Shown: in pieces, positions 49,302 to 58,264 of the stretch
How positions within the stretch are numbered: position 1 is the first letter of the stretch
How the letters are laid out: every line of letters starts with the position of its first letter
NCBI RefSeq assembly: GCF_900105395.1
Contig: NZ_LT629775.1
Span: forward strand, 2,250,501-2,314,500
Direction of reading: 5' to 3'
Length of the DNA stretch: 64,000 nucleotides
Source: Streptomyces sp. TLI_053
GTDB taxonomy: Bacteria > Actinomycetota > Actinomycetes > Streptomycetales > Streptomycetaceae
Made by a program: the position numbers and the translations under genes
Notes under the pieces: model-generated
What the model was told of the DNA's origin: nothing
Databases searched by the model: none
What the model saw: the letters and a program-made list of their open reading frames with translations, nothing else

Positions 49302-50282
49302 CTAGCCCCCGGTGCGCCGCCCGCTCGCGGCCCCGCCCGCCGCGCCGGCCTCACCGGCCCGGCGGCGGATCAGCCGCCAGCCCGCCTGCTGCACCAGCAG
49401 GGTGAGCACCCCGGCCAGCACGATGCCCGCCATGTTCAGCAGCAACTGCAGGCTGGACCCCCAGAACTGACGGAAGTCCCCGTACCCGAGCGCGACGGCC
49501 GCGTTGGCGGCGGCCGGCACCGTGGTCACCGAGATCGCCACCCCGACCATCATCCCCGCCTTGGCCGAGGTGACCGAGAGCAGCCCGGCGATGCCCGCCA
49601 GGAAGGCCACCACGAACGAGGTGGCGTCCGGCTGCCAGATGAACGAGGTGTTGGGGCGGGCGCCGTCGAACTCCTCCAGGGTGAACAGGCCCAGGCCGTC
49701 CATCAGCAGGGTGAACACGACCGTCAGTGCCATCGCCACGGCGAAGCCCGTCATCAGCGCGTTCAGCGAGCGCAGCGCGGGCCGGGACCGCCGCTGCACC
49801 AGTGCGACGCAGAGCCCGGCCAGCGGACCGAACTCCGGCCCCACCGCCATCGCCCCGACCACCAGGATCGCGCTGTCCAGGACGGCACCGCAGGCCGCCA
49901 GCATGGTCGCGACGGCGAGGAAGGCCAGGAAGACCCAGGTGAGGGTGGACTCCTCGTGGGTGATCTCGGAGACCGACTCCCACACCAGGGCGTCGGCGCC
50001 CTCACCGGGTGCGAGCCGTTCGGCCTCGTCGGCGGCCTTCGAGAGGGTCAGCTCGATCTCCTGGACGTCGATCGCGCCGCGCTCGGTCAGACCGGTCCCC
50101 CGGAGGCCCGCCAGCACTTCGTCCGCCGACTCCCGGGCGACGTCGCACAGCACCACGTCCCCGGACGGACGGACGGCCGCGTCGGGCAGCAACACCACGT
50201 GGGTGACGCCGACGCAGTCGTCCAGACAGCTCAGCACGGGATCCCGGAGGTCGGCGGGGACGATCAGACGGAGGTGCAGCAC
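49302..50282 (-). CDS. DUF389 family membrane protein
   Basis: 326 residues from GTG 50282 behind GGAG. A soluble N-terminal ~120 residues (LRLIVPADLRDPVLSCLDDCVGVTHVVLLPDAAVRP) is followed by six or more membrane segments with WVFLAFLAVATMLAACGAVLDSAILVVGAMAVGPEFGPLAGL, the DUF389 (PF04087) core, and LSVTSAKAGMMVGVAISVTTVPAAANAAVALG. Function of the family is unknown; transport has been proposed. Single-gene unit, convergent with the metallo-hydrolase gene. Confidence 0.9.
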   Translation of the reverse strand: MLHLRLIVPADLRDPVLSCLDDCVGVTHVVLLPDAAVRPSGDVVLCDVARESADEVLAGLRGTGLTERGAIDVQEIELTLSKAADEAERLAPGEGADALVWESVSEITHEESTLTWVFLAFLAVATMLAACGAVLDSAILVVGAMAVGPEFGPLAGLCVALVQRRSRPALRSLNALMTGFAVAMALTVVFTLLMDGLGLFTLEEFDGARPNTSFIWQPDATSFVVAFLAGIAGLLSVTSAKAGMMVGVAISVTTVPAAANAAVALGYGDFRQFWGSSLQLLLNMAGIVLAGVLTLLVQQAGWRLIRRRAGEAGAAGGAASGRRTGG

Positions 50283-50390
50283 AGGTGCTCCGGTGGCGCG
50301 CGGCGGGTGGCGGTCCCGCACACCCTAGGCGGCCCGGGCGAACACCCACGTCGGGGCCCTCCGCCGGGCACCACCGGCACCCGGACACGG

Positions 50391-50426
50391 TGCTGGGCTG
50401 CGGCGCTGGGCTGCGGTGCTGGGCCC
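50391..50426. repeat. Near-tandem 13-bp repeat upstream of DUF389 gene
   Basis: TGCTGGGCTGCGG, CGCTGGGCTGCGG and TGCTGGGCCCGCC follow each other in the gap between the DUF6493 stop and the DUF389 start. No other signal is visible in this ~195-bp gap. Confidence 0.7.
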
Positions 50427-50478
50427 GCCCGGCCCGGCGGCCCGCAGCGCCGCCGGTGCCCCGTCGGCGGGCGCGGGC

Positions 50479-53244
50479 TCAGTCGCCCGCCAACACGTCG
50501 CGCAGCGCCCGGGCCTCCTTCACCAGCCGGGCGGCGCCGGGCCGCGCCGCGGTGGCGGTCACCTCCTCCACCGGGCCGCGTGCCCGCGAGCGGCGCGCGG
50601 CGTCGGTGGCGACCGCGAGCACGTCGGCGGTGCCCCGCAGCGCCTCGCCCCCGAGCAGCGTGGGCAGGACGGGGGCCAGCACCGACCAGACGGTGGCGCA
50701 GGCCCCGGTGTCGGCGGCGGTGCCCAGGGCGTGGGCGAGGCGGTTCGGCTTCACCGTCCCGAGCGCGAGGAGCTCGCCCAGCTCGCGCCCGAGCAGGGCG
50801 GCGTCCAGGTCGCCCCGGGCGGCCAGCACCAGCAGCGCGTCCACGGCGGCGGTGCGGTCCTCCGGGAACCGCGCGCCGAGGCAGTAGGCCAGTGCCAGGT
50901 GCAGCGCCAGCCCGGCCGGCCCGCCCGCCTCGGCGAGCACGACCAGCATCCGGGCGACACCGCGCCGCTCCCGGTCGGCGGAATCGGCGAACCGGTCCAG
51001 CCATCGGGCCGCCAGCTCCTCCCGGTGGTGCGGGAGCATCGCGGCCCAGTGCTCGGTGGGCTCCCAGAGCCACTCGTCCTGCTTGCGGACCCGGGCCACG
51101 CTGGGCTCGGTGCCCTCCAGCAGCGCCCGGAACTCCGGGCCGAGCCGCTCGCCCGCGGGCCCGGCCGGTCCGGCGCTGCCGGGCTGGGCGACCGCGAGCC
51201 GCTTCAGGGCCTCCCACCAGCGGTCCCAGTACCGCAGCGGGCGCAGCGACGCCGGGGCCGGGGCGAACAGCACCCGCTCCGAGCTCTGGGCCGGCAGACC
51301 GCCCCCGCGCAACCAGGCCGCCAGCCACCGCCCGGCGGGCGAGGTCAGCCGGTCGGCGGCCGCCAGCACCTGCGGGTCAGCCGTCGGGGCGACCCGCAGC
51401 AGCGCCGCGTTCAGGTCGGCCGGAGCGGCGGCCGCGCCGGCGGCCTCGTAGGCGGCGATCCGGCCGACCAGCGCGGTCGCGGCGATCGCGCCGGTGGCGT
51501 CGGTCGGCGTGGCGAGCAGCAACGGCAGCGGGTCGGCCGCGACCCGCTCGGCCGCCTCGGAGATCCGGGCGGCCAGCACCGTGCCGTACACGGTGTTGTG
51601 CTCGCCGCGCAGCGGGTGCCGGCCCTTGTTCCGGAAGACGTGTCCGAGCCGGTACGGGTCCACCTGGCCGGCCACCACGGCGGCGAGGTAGAGCGCGTCG
51701 GCCGGGCCGCAGTCCTGCCAACGGCCGACGTTCTGCCACGGGTGGGCCCGCAGCACCGGTTCCAGTGCCTCGGCCAGCGCCGGGCGGTCACGGTGGGCGT
51801 GCCGGACCAGGCCGTCCAGGACGCGTTCGAGGACGGCGACGCCGGGCCGGCCCGCGGCCAGCAGCACGGCCAGCTCCTCGGCGACCTCCGCCGGGGTGGC
51901 GAGCGGCTCCCCGAGCGGGGCCGGCTCGGGGACCGGCGGGAGCAGTTCGTCCCAGGCGGTGTCCTCCTCCCCCGAGCCGCCGAGGACGGCGCCGAACAGC
52001 GCGCCCGCCCGGGCGTGGTGGACGGGGTTCAGCGTCCCGGCGGCGAGGCGCAGCTCCGGCAGCACGGCCTCGCCGGCGGTCTTCAGGCGGCGGGCGACCA
52101 GGTTGAGCGCCCGTTCCTGGAGGGCGCTGTCGGGGTGGCCGAACGCCTCGGCGGCGGCCAGCGCGACCGGGCCGGAGCGCTCCGGCGCGCTCCGCGCGGC
52201 CTGTTCAAGCCAGGCGAGCTGGGCGCGCACCAGCTTCTTCTCGGCCCGGAACAGCACCACCGCGGAAGCCTCGGTGACCAGCTCCGGTTCGACCAGCCCG
52301 GCCCCGTCCAGCCCGGCGAGCACCTGCTGGGCGTGCCCGGCCACCGCCGGGAGCCCGTCGAGCAGCGCCATCAGGTCGCGGACCCGGGCCGCGTACTCCT
52401 GCGGCGTGGGCGCGAGCGTGGTCAGCACGCCCAGGAAGGCCCGCTGGTCGGCGGCCCGGCCGCCGCGCACCAGCCGGCCCAGGCAGAGGTCGATCAGCTC
52501 CGCGCGCCCGAACAGGCCCTCCTCGGCCAGCCCGGCGATCGCCGCCGGCCAGTTGTCCCCGGGCCGGGTGCCGAGCCCGGCGTCGAGCGTCCAGGCGACG
52601 TCCTCCAGCTCGAACACCCGGGGCAGCAGGACCGGGGTGAAGGTGTCGACCCTCAGCCGCTCCAGCAGGGTGGTGGCGCTGCCGCGCGGACTGTTCTCCC
52701 GCCCGGCGCCCGACCGCAGCCACTCGGCGACGAACTCGTCGGAGGCCGGCACCGCGCAGCCGGTGCGCCGCACCACCCGCTCGATCAGCGGGAAGAGGTC
52801 CCAGCTGAAGCCGGAGCCGCGCTTGGCGGCGAGCCGGCCCACCACCTCGATCTGCCACTCCTCCGGCTGGGCCTCGACCACCTCGGCCAGGGCGGGGTGG
52901 CGGGCCCAGGAACGGCCGGTGAAGTCCCGGGAGCCGATCCAGGCGGCCGCGCCGGCCGGGCCGGGGTGGCAGCCGGCGCCGGCCACCAGCAGCGCGCACA
53001 TCCGCTGGTTGGCCGGCTTCGTCCACTCGCCGCGGTTGGCCCGGCGCAGTTCCCTGAGCGCCGGGACGCAGGAGCGCCGCTCGGCGGGCCCGAGCGCGGC
53101 GAGCAGCTTCGGCAGCCGATCGGGCCGGCCCTCCCGGATCTCCGTCAGCAGGGCCTCCACGGCGGCGGAGTCCGCGGTCGCCGTCGTACTGGCGCTCGTG
53201 CGCGTGCTCGTGCCGGGCCTCGTGCTCGTGGTCGTGCCGCTCAT
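50479..53244 (-). CDS. DUF6493 family helical-repeat protein
   Basis: 921 residues from ATG 53244 behind GGGAGGGGAC, overlapping the SWIM gene stop as ATGA. After a Ser/Thr-rich start, VEALLTEIREGRPDRLPKLLAALGPAERR opens a long all-helical protein with repeated LLxxL and ALRR motifs (e.g. RPGDNWPAAIAGLAEEGLFGRAELIDLCLGRLVRG), as in the family that accompanies SWIM zinc-finger genes in Streptomyces. No enzymatic motif is visible; a scaffold or adaptor role is likely. MoxR/VWA partners often seen with such pairs are not adjacent. Confidence 0.85.
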   Translation of the reverse strand: MSGTTTSTRPGTSTRTSASTTATADSAAVEALLTEIREGRPDRLPKLLAALGPAERRSCVPALRELRRANRGEWTKPANQRMCALLVAGAGCHPGPAGAAAWIGSRDFTGRSWARHPALAEVVEAQPEEWQIEVVGRLAAKRGSGFSWDLFPLIERVVRRTGCAVPASDEFVAEWLRSGAGRENSPRGSATTLLERLRVDTFTPVLLPRVFELEDVAWTLDAGLGTRPGDNWPAAIAGLAEEGLFGRAELIDLCLGRLVRGGRAADQRAFLGVLTTLAPTPQEYAARVRDLMALLDGLPAVAGHAQQVLAGLDGAGLVEPELVTEASAVVLFRAEKKLVRAQLAWLEQAARSAPERSGPVALAAAEAFGHPDSALQERALNLVARRLKTAGEAVLPELRLAAGTLNPVHHARAGALFGAVLGGSGEEDTAWDELLPPVPEPAPLGEPLATPAEVAEELAVLLAAGRPGVAVLERVLDGLVRHAHRDRPALAEALEPVLRAHPWQNVGRWQDCGPADALYLAAVVAGQVDPYRLGHVFRNKGRHPLRGEHNTVYGTVLAARISEAAERVAADPLPLLLATPTDATGAIAATALVGRIAAYEAAGAAAAPADLNAALLRVAPTADPQVLAAADRLTSPAGRWLAAWLRGGGLPAQSSERVLFAPAPASLRPLRYWDRWWEALKRLAVAQPGSAGPAGPAGERLGPEFRALLEGTEPSVARVRKQDEWLWEPTEHWAAMLPHHREELAARWLDRFADSADRERRGVARMLVVLAEAGGPAGLALHLALAYCLGARFPEDRTAAVDALLVLAARGDLDAALLGRELGELLALGTVKPNRLAHALGTAADTGACATVWSVLAPVLPTLLGGEALRGTADVLAVATDAARRSRARGPVEEVTATAARPGAARLVKEARALRDVLAGD

Positions 53245-54686
53245 CGTGTCCCCTCCCGGACTCCGCCGTCCTGTCCTCGCGTCCGCGTCCGCGCGTGGAT
53301 CCCGCTCCCGGCCCCCGCCCCGGCCTGCGCCTCGCGGACCATGCCGACCGCCAGCACGTGCTTGCACGGCCCGCGCCCGCCCCGGTACTTCGCCCACCAG
53401 AGGCAGGTGCAGCCGACCGCGCCCGCCGCCTCCGTCCGCACCCGCTGGACGTGGTCGTCCACCGTGACGACCGCCGTCGCGCCGCCCTCCTCCAGCCGGA
53501 CGGCGCCGGCGGCGACCAGTGCGCGGGCGGCCTTCAGCCGGGGGTTGGCCGACTCCGCCCGCCCGGACTCGTACGGGAGCCGGCGGTGGAAGTACGCGGC
53601 CTCGGCCACGTCGTAGCCGATCTGCCCGGCGGTGCCGAGCCTGGTCAGCGCGGCCCGCACCCGGGCCGGGGCGAGACCGGCCTGCTCGGCGAGCTCGGCG
53701 ACCTCGATCCTCGGCTCCCAGGCGAGCAGCGTCGCGACCAGGTCGGCGTCCGGCTCGGCGGTGCCGGTGGCCAGCGCCCCGAGGACACCGCCCTCGCCGC
53801 TGAAGCCCCGGGACGGGTCCGGCGAGAGGGTGAGGGTGAGCCGCATCCCGGGCAGCTCGACCTCCCAGGCGGAGGCCGTCGGACCGTCACCGACGGCCGG
53901 CGGGCCGTAGATCCGCAGTGCCCTGGCGTGCCGCAGCACCCGCTGCAGGGCGGCCAGCCGCTCCGGGCCCGGCAGGCAGACCGCGCCGGCCACCGGCCTG
54001 GTGGTCGGCCGCAGCGTCCGCCCGGCGAGGACCACCCACTGGACCGTCCTGGCCCCGGCCCGGCCGCCGCGGGGCAGCGAACGGAGGAAGCGGACCGCCT
54101 CGGCGGCCGGCAGCTCGGCCCGCAGGTCGAATCCGGCGGCGGTCACCTGGGTCTCGGCGAAGCCGCGCAGCCAGCGCTCGGGCAGCGGGACCTTCTTCTC
54201 GACGACCGGCCCGTCGAAGGTGGTGACCTCCAGGGCGTCCGGGCCGACGGCGAGGTGCAGCGGCTCGGCCGGAGCGATCCGGGTGAGTGCTTCTCGCAAC
54301 GGATTGTTGACGTCGACGTTGGTGGTGCCGTGGCCGATCGCGCCGCCGTCCAGACCGGCGGCGAGCACGTCCAGGCGGGCGTAGACGCCGCAGCAGCCGG
54401 AGAAGGACTCGAACCGGAGCCGGTCGCCGTTGGCGGTGACCACCGGGTCCAGCGAGGCGCGCAGCTGAGGCTGGTAGTACCGGGCGGCGGCGACGTCCGC
54501 CACGGCGAGCAGCGCGGCGGCGGCCGGGGCCGGCTCGGCCAGGAAACCCGCGAAGAACCGCGGGTGGGCGGCGTCCCCCAGCGGGGTGGCGCCGCCGGAC
54601 GTCTCCAGGGCGAGGCTCCGGCCGGCCGCGCCGTCGACGACGGCGGACGGGCGCAGATAGGCGTACGCGTGTGCGGATTGCGACAT
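53241..54686 (-). CDS. SWIM zinc finger protein
   Basis: 481 residues from ATG 54686. The SWIM motif is near the C-terminus: CTCLWWAKYRGGRGPCKHVLAV, i.e. CxC-x(n)-CxH. Upstream are mixed alpha/beta segments (RFFAGFLAEPAPAAAALLAVADVAAARYYQP, FSGCCGVYARLDVLA) and a helix-turn-helix-like stretch (EVAELAEQAGLAPARVRAALTRLGTAGQIGYDV). SWIM domains bind DNA or protein. Coupled to the downstream DUF6493 gene. The final ~30 residues are low-complexity. Confidence 0.9.
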   Translation of the reverse strand: MSQSAHAYAYLRPSAVVDGAAGRSLALETSGGATPLGDAAHPRFFAGFLAEPAPAAAALLAVADVAAARYYQPQLRASLDPVVTANGDRLRFESFSGCCGVYARLDVLAAGLDGGAIGHGTTNVDVNNPLREALTRIAPAEPLHLAVGPDALEVTTFDGPVVEKKVPLPERWLRGFAETQVTAAGFDLRAELPAAEAVRFLRSLPRGGRAGARTVQWVVLAGRTLRPTTRPVAGAVCLPGPERLAALQRVLRHARALRIYGPPAVGDGPTASAWEVELPGMRLTLTLSPDPSRGFSGEGGVLGALATGTAEPDADLVATLLAWEPRIEVAELAEQAGLAPARVRAALTRLGTAGQIGYDVAEAAYFHRRLPYESGRAESANPRLKAARALVAAGAVRLEEGGATAVVTVDDHVQRVRTEAAGAVGCTCLWWAKYRGGRGPCKHVLAVGMVREAQAGAGAGSGIHARTRTRGQDGGVREGTR

Positions 54687-54867
54687 GCCCGTGACGCTAG
54701 GTCGAGGCACTGACAATCGGCCGTCCCGGCTCCGGCGGCAGCCCGCCCGGCCGGCCGCCGCGGCACTGTCCGCCCTCCGTCGGAATCCGGACAATGGAAC
54801 ACGTTCTAGCAAGCGTGTTCGCCCGGACGGGTTACCCACGTCACATCGGCGGGGCACCCCGGTCTGC

Positions 54868-54873
54868 CACTAT
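54868..54873 (+). promoter_or_regulatory. Candidate -10 box of leaderless thioesterase gene
   Basis: CACTAT ends 6 nt before GTG 54880 and no ribosome site precedes the GTG. A -35 box is not obvious. Confidence 0.4.
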
Positions 54874-54879
54874 GGGCCA

Positions 54880-55788
54880 GTGACAGAGCTGACCGAACAG
54901 GACAGACGGGCGATCGACACGGTCGGACCGTTCGCCGATCTGCTGCGGATCGAGACCCTCGACGAGAACACGTTCCGCGGCCGCTGCCACGCCGGGGCGC
55001 CGATGCGCGCGTTCGGCGGCCAGGTCGCCGCGCAGGCCCTGGTGGCGGCCGGGCGGACGATCGGGGCCGACCGCTCGGTGCACTCGCTGCACGGCTACTT
55101 CCTGATGCCCGGCGACCCGGGCCGCCCGATCGAGTACCGGGTGGACCGGGTCCGCCAGGGCTCCTCCTACGCCACCCGGCGGGTGACGGCGGTCCAGCGG
55201 GGAGAGACCGTCTTCACCCTCTCGGCGTCCTTCAAACGCCCCGAGCCGGCCGCCGACCGGCACCGCGAGATCCCCGCGCTGCCCGGCCCCGAGGAACTGC
55301 CGGACGCCTTCGCGCACTGGGACGACGAGGCCCGGGCGGCACTGGCCGCCAGCGGCTTCGGCGCCCTGGAGCTGCGCTTCGTCCCGCCGGACGCGCCGGG
55401 CGTGCCGCCGGCCGTGCCCGGCATGCCGCAGCAGTTCGTCTGGCTGCGCGCCGGCTCCCCGCTGCCCGCCGACGACCCGCTGCTGCACGTCTGCGCCCTC
55501 ACCTACCTCTCGGACCTCACCCTGGCCTCCACCGCCGGGCTGCACGTCCAGCCGAACTTCTTCCAGCGCACCGAGCCGCCCCGGCTGCTGATGGCCTCGC
55601 TGGACCACGCGATGTGGTTCCACCGGCCGTTCCGGGCCGACGAATGGCTGCTGTTCGCCCAGCGCAGCCCGTCCTCCTCGGACGGCCGGGGGCTGGCGCT
55701 GGGCGAGTTCTACGACCGAGGGGGGCGACTGGTGGCCTCCGCCGTCCAGGAGGCGCTGATCCGCGAACGCCTCGTCGCGCCCCGCTGA
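54880..55788 (+). CDS. Acyl-CoA thioesterase II (TesB family)
   Basis: 302 residues from GTG 54880. Double hot-dog fold: FRGRCHAGAPMRAFGGQVAAQALVAA and RSVHSLHGYFLMPGDPGRPIEYRVDRVRQGSSYATRRVTAVQ in the first half, and FFQRTEPPRLLMASLDHAMWFHRPFRADEWLLF with GEFYDRGGRLVASAVQEALIR in the second (catalytic Asp in SLDHAMWFHRP). It hydrolyses medium/long acyl-CoA to free acid and CoA. Isolated gene, divergent from the SWIM gene and followed by a TetR gene. Confidence 0.93.
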   Translation: MTELTEQDRRAIDTVGPFADLLRIETLDENTFRGRCHAGAPMRAFGGQVAAQALVAAGRTIGADRSVHSLHGYFLMPGDPGRPIEYRVDRVRQGSSYATRRVTAVQRGETVFTLSASFKRPEPAADRHREIPALPGPEELPDAFAHWDDEARAALAASGFGALELRFVPPDAPGVPPAVPGMPQQFVWLRAGSPLPADDPLLHVCALTYLSDLTLASTAGLHVQPNFFQRTEPPRLLMASLDHAMWFHRPFRADEWLLFAQRSPSSSDGRGLALGEFYDRGGRLVASAVQEALIRERLVAPR

Positions 55789-55923
55789 CCACCCGGTCCG
55801 CCCGCCCGCTCCGCCCGGCCCGCCGCGCCGCGCCCGCCGTCCGCCGCCCCACCCGCACTCGGTGACCGGGGGGCGAACGGCGGGCGGCCGGTCGGCGTCA
55901 TATTCCTGAGCGGCCCCGGCCCG

Positions 55924-55929
55924 TATCAT
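55924..55929 (+). promoter_or_regulatory. Candidate -10 box of leaderless TetR gene
   Basis: TATCAT ends 7 nt before GTG 55937. This favours GTG 55937 over the in-frame ATG 55928, which would overlap the promoter. Confidence 0.45.
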
Positions 55930-55936
55930 GGTGCGG

Positions 55937-56590
55937 GTGACCAAGGTTGACCTGTCACCACGGCCGGTGGAGGCGATGTCTCCGCGTCAGCTCGAACGCC
56001 GCGAAAGCCTGATCGCGGCGGCGCTCGCCCTGGTGAACGAGATCGGCGTCGAGCGGCTGCAGATGAAGCAGGTCTGCGAGCGGTCCGGAGTCGCCCTGGG
56101 GACGGCGTACCGCTACTTCTCCTCCAAGGACCACCTGCTGGCGGCGGCGATCGCCGACTGGCACCGGCTGCTGCTGGCCGACCTGGTGGCGGAGCTGCGC
56201 GGACCGCGCGCCGGCCTGGGCGCCACGGACCGGGTGGCGCGGTTCGTCCGCGGCGGCATGCGCGCCTACCAGCGGCAGCCCGAGCTGGCCAGACTGCGGG
56301 TGGCCGTCGCCGCCTCCACCGACCCCTTCGCCAGCGAGGCGCTCCAGGGCATGGCCCGGGCCGACAGCACGGCGCTCCAGGCGGTGATGGCCGACGAAGT
56401 GCCGGCCGCGGCCAGTGACCTGGTGCGGCACATCGTCGGCCACGCCTGGCAGGGCGAGCTGACGGCCTGGGTGACCGGCCGCACCACGCTGGGCGACGCC
56501 CGGCGGCGGCTGGAGGACGTGGTGCGGCTGGTGCTGAACCCGTACGAAACGCCCCGCCCGGCCCCGTACGAGGTCACGTCCACGGCCTGA
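55937..56590 (+). CDS. TetR family regulator, KstR-like HTH
   Basis: 217 residues from GTG 55937. HTH: RRESLIAAALALVNEIGVERLQMKQVCERSGVALGTAYRYFSSKDHLLAAA, close to the KstR (sterol/lipid catabolism) type. The ligand domain follows (VARFVRGGMRAYQRQPELARLRVAVAASTDPFASEALQGM). No divergent partner gene is obvious; the upstream TesB or genes elsewhere may be targets. Lipid-related ligand is inferred from HTH resemblance only. Confidence 0.9.
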   Translation: MTKVDLSPRPVEAMSPRQLERRESLIAAALALVNEIGVERLQMKQVCERSGVALGTAYRYFSSKDHLLAAAIADWHRLLLADLVAELRGPRAGLGATDRVARFVRGGMRAYQRQPELARLRVAVAASTDPFASEALQGMARADSTALQAVMADEVPAAASDLVRHIVGHAWQGELTAWVTGRTTLGDARRRLEDVVRLVLNPYETPRPAPYEVTSTA

Positions 56591-56723
56591 GGCCCCACGC
56601 GGGCGCGGGCCGGTCCGGGCAGGTCCGGCCGGCCCGCTCCCCGGCGTGCCCGCGCGGCGGGGCGGCGCGGGGGGGCGGGGCGGCGCGGGGGGCAGGGCGG
56701 CCCCGGGTGGTGGAGCGACGGGC

Positions 56724-56755
56724 TTGACCTTCACACCGGTGTGAACTCCTAGCGT
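56724..56755 (+). promoter_or_regulatory. MerR-type promoter/operator of the hydrolase-MerR operon
   Basis: TTGACC (56724-56729) and TAGCGT (56750-56755) are 20 bp apart, too far for ordinary promoters but typical of MerR-activated ones. The spacer contains the perfect 16-bp palindrome TTCACACCGGTGTGAA (56730-56745). The merR-like gene is two genes downstream in the same unit. Confidence 0.85.
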
Positions 56756-56821
56756 GCGGAGCGGGCCGGCCGTCCGGTCCCGGCCCCCTCCGTCCCGCAC
56801 GACCCGCCCAGGAGCACCGCC

Positions 56822-57643
56822 ATGACCACCCGCCCCGCCACCGCGTCCGCCTCCCCCGCCGCACCGCTCGCCCGGACCGTCCTGGGCAGCGGCCCCGGAC
56901 TGCTGCTAGCCCACGGCGCGGGCGGCAGCGCACACGACAACTGGGGCCCGCTGCTCGACGACCTCGCCGCCCGCCGCACGGTCGTCGCCCCCGACTTCCC
57001 CGGCTCCGGCGACAGCCCCGCCGAACCGGGCGGGCTCTCCCTCGACGACCTGGCCGACCGCCTGGTGGCCGCCGCCGACGCGGAGGGCCTGGACGCGTTC
57101 GACCTGGCCGGCTACTCGCTCGGCGCCGCCGTGGCCGTCCGGGCCGTGACCCGCCACCCCGGGCGGGTCCGCTCACTGCTGCTGCTCGCCGGGGTGGCCG
57201 GCGGCTCGCAGCGGTTCCGGCTGCTCGCCGACCAGGCGTCCGCCCTCGCCGGGCACCCCGAACTGATGGCCAACCAGCTGCTGACCGTGGTGTTCGGTCG
57301 GACCTGGGTGGACGCGCTGCCCGCCAGACAGCTCGCCGGGCTGCGCACCGCCCTGGCCGCCGCGCCGCTCCCGGCCGGCTTCCACGCCCAGTTCGACCTG
57401 GCCGCCCGGGCCGACGTCCGCGCCGAGCTGGCCAGGGTCGGCGTCCCGACCCTGGTCGTCAGCACCACCGAGGACGGGCTGGTGCCGCCGGAGCAGCACC
57501 GCGCCCTGGCCGAGGGCATCCCCGGGGCCCGGCTTGTCGAGCTGACGGCCGGCCACCTGCCGATGGTCGAGCGGCTGCCCGAGCTGCGGGAGCTGCTGCT
57601 CGGGTTCCTGGCCGAACAGCCCGCCGGCCCGGTCGCCGGCTGA
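56822..57643 (+). CDS. Alpha/beta hydrolase
   Basis: 273 residues from ATG 56822 behind AGGAG. Oxyanion-hole HGAGGSAHDNW, nucleophile elbow GYSLGAAVAV, acid TTEDGLVPPEQH and His in TAGHLPMVERLPEL form a complete catalytic triad. The fold and length match the bacterial esterase/haloperoxidase-like class; substrate unknown. It is controlled by a MerR-type promoter and is followed after 54 bp by the merR-like gene, so its substrate or product, or a stress signal, probably acts through that regulator. Confidence 0.92.
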   Translation: MTTRPATASASPAAPLARTVLGSGPGLLLAHGAGGSAHDNWGPLLDDLAARRTVVAPDFPGSGDSPAEPGGLSLDDLADRLVAAADAEGLDAFDLAGYSLGAAVAVRAVTRHPGRVRSLLLLAGVAGGSQRFRLLADQASALAGHPELMANQLLTVVFGRTWVDALPARQLAGLRTALAAAPLPAGFHAQFDLAARADVRAELARVGVPTLVVSTTEDGLVPPEQHRALAEGIPGARLVELTAGHLPMVERLPELRELLLGFLAEQPAGPVAG

Positions 57644-57697
57644 CCGCCGCCCCGCCCGCACGGGAACACCCGGCCGGACGGCGGCGTTCGCCCGGTC

Positions 57698-58087
57698 ATG
57701 CGCATCGGAGAACTCGCCCGCCTGACCGGGGTGTCCACCCGCCTGCTGCGGTACTACGAGGAGCAGGGCCTGCTGCGGCCCACCCGCTCGGCCGGCGGCT
57801 ACCGCGAGTACGGCGAGGGCGACACCGTCCGGGTGCGGCAGATCCGGGGCCTGCTGGCGGCGGGCCTGCCCACCCGGGTGATCGCCGGGATCCTCCCCTG
57901 CGCCAGCGGGCCGGTCCCCGCCCTGGAGTCCTGCCCCGACCTGCTCGCCACCCTCCGCGGCGAGCTCGCCGAACTGGACGCGCGGATCGGCGAGCTGACC
58001 CGCAGCCGGAACGCGCTGGCCGGCTACCTGGACACCGCCGGACCCGCGTCCCCGCCGCCGGCCCTCCCGCTCCCCGCCGCGGCCTGA
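57698..58087 (+). CDS. MerR family transcriptional regulator
   Basis: 129 residues from ATG 57698. The MerR winged HTH fills the N-terminal 70 residues (MRIGELARLTGVSTRLLRYYEEQGLLRPTRSAGGYREYGEG and VRQIRGLLAAGLPTRVIAGILPC), followed by a dimerisation helix (LLATLRGELAELDARIGELTRSRNALAGYL). Cys pairs are few (C at ILPCASG and LESCPD), so redox sensing is possible but unproven. It presumably activates the operon through the palindrome at 56730-56745. Confidence 0.93.
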   Translation: MRIGELARLTGVSTRLLRYYEEQGLLRPTRSAGGYREYGEGDTVRVRQIRGLLAAGLPTRVIAGILPCASGPVPALESCPDLLATLRGELAELDARIGELTRSRNALAGYLDTAGPASPPPALPLPAAA

Positions 58088-58190
58088 ACCCGGCGACGCC
58101 CCCGCCGCCGCCCGCCGCGACTGACGACCCCTCACCTCCCCGCCTCCCGGCGCGCCGTCCCGACTCTCCGGACGGGAACTGGACATAGTA

Positions 58191-58218
58191 CGACATGTAT
58201 CCCTTTTAGATCATGTCG
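58191..58218 (+). promoter_or_regulatory. Dyad upstream of BCCT gene (candidate operator)
   Basis: CGACATG (58191-58197) and CATGTCG (58212-58218) are perfect inverted arms with a 14-base AT-rich centre containing CCCTTTTAGAT. It lies 46 bp before the BCCT start and is the only AT-rich patch in the region. Confidence 0.4.
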
Positions 58219-58264
58219 CCGACGCATGCCGTCGGCCCGCCAGTAAGCCGCGAGAGGTACCCCC

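Noticed and set aside
50416..53616. 1066-codon plus-strand frame opposite the DUF6493 gene
   Set aside because: Low-complexity antisense frame; the minus-strand gene has a good ribosome site and ATGA overlap with the SWIM gene.
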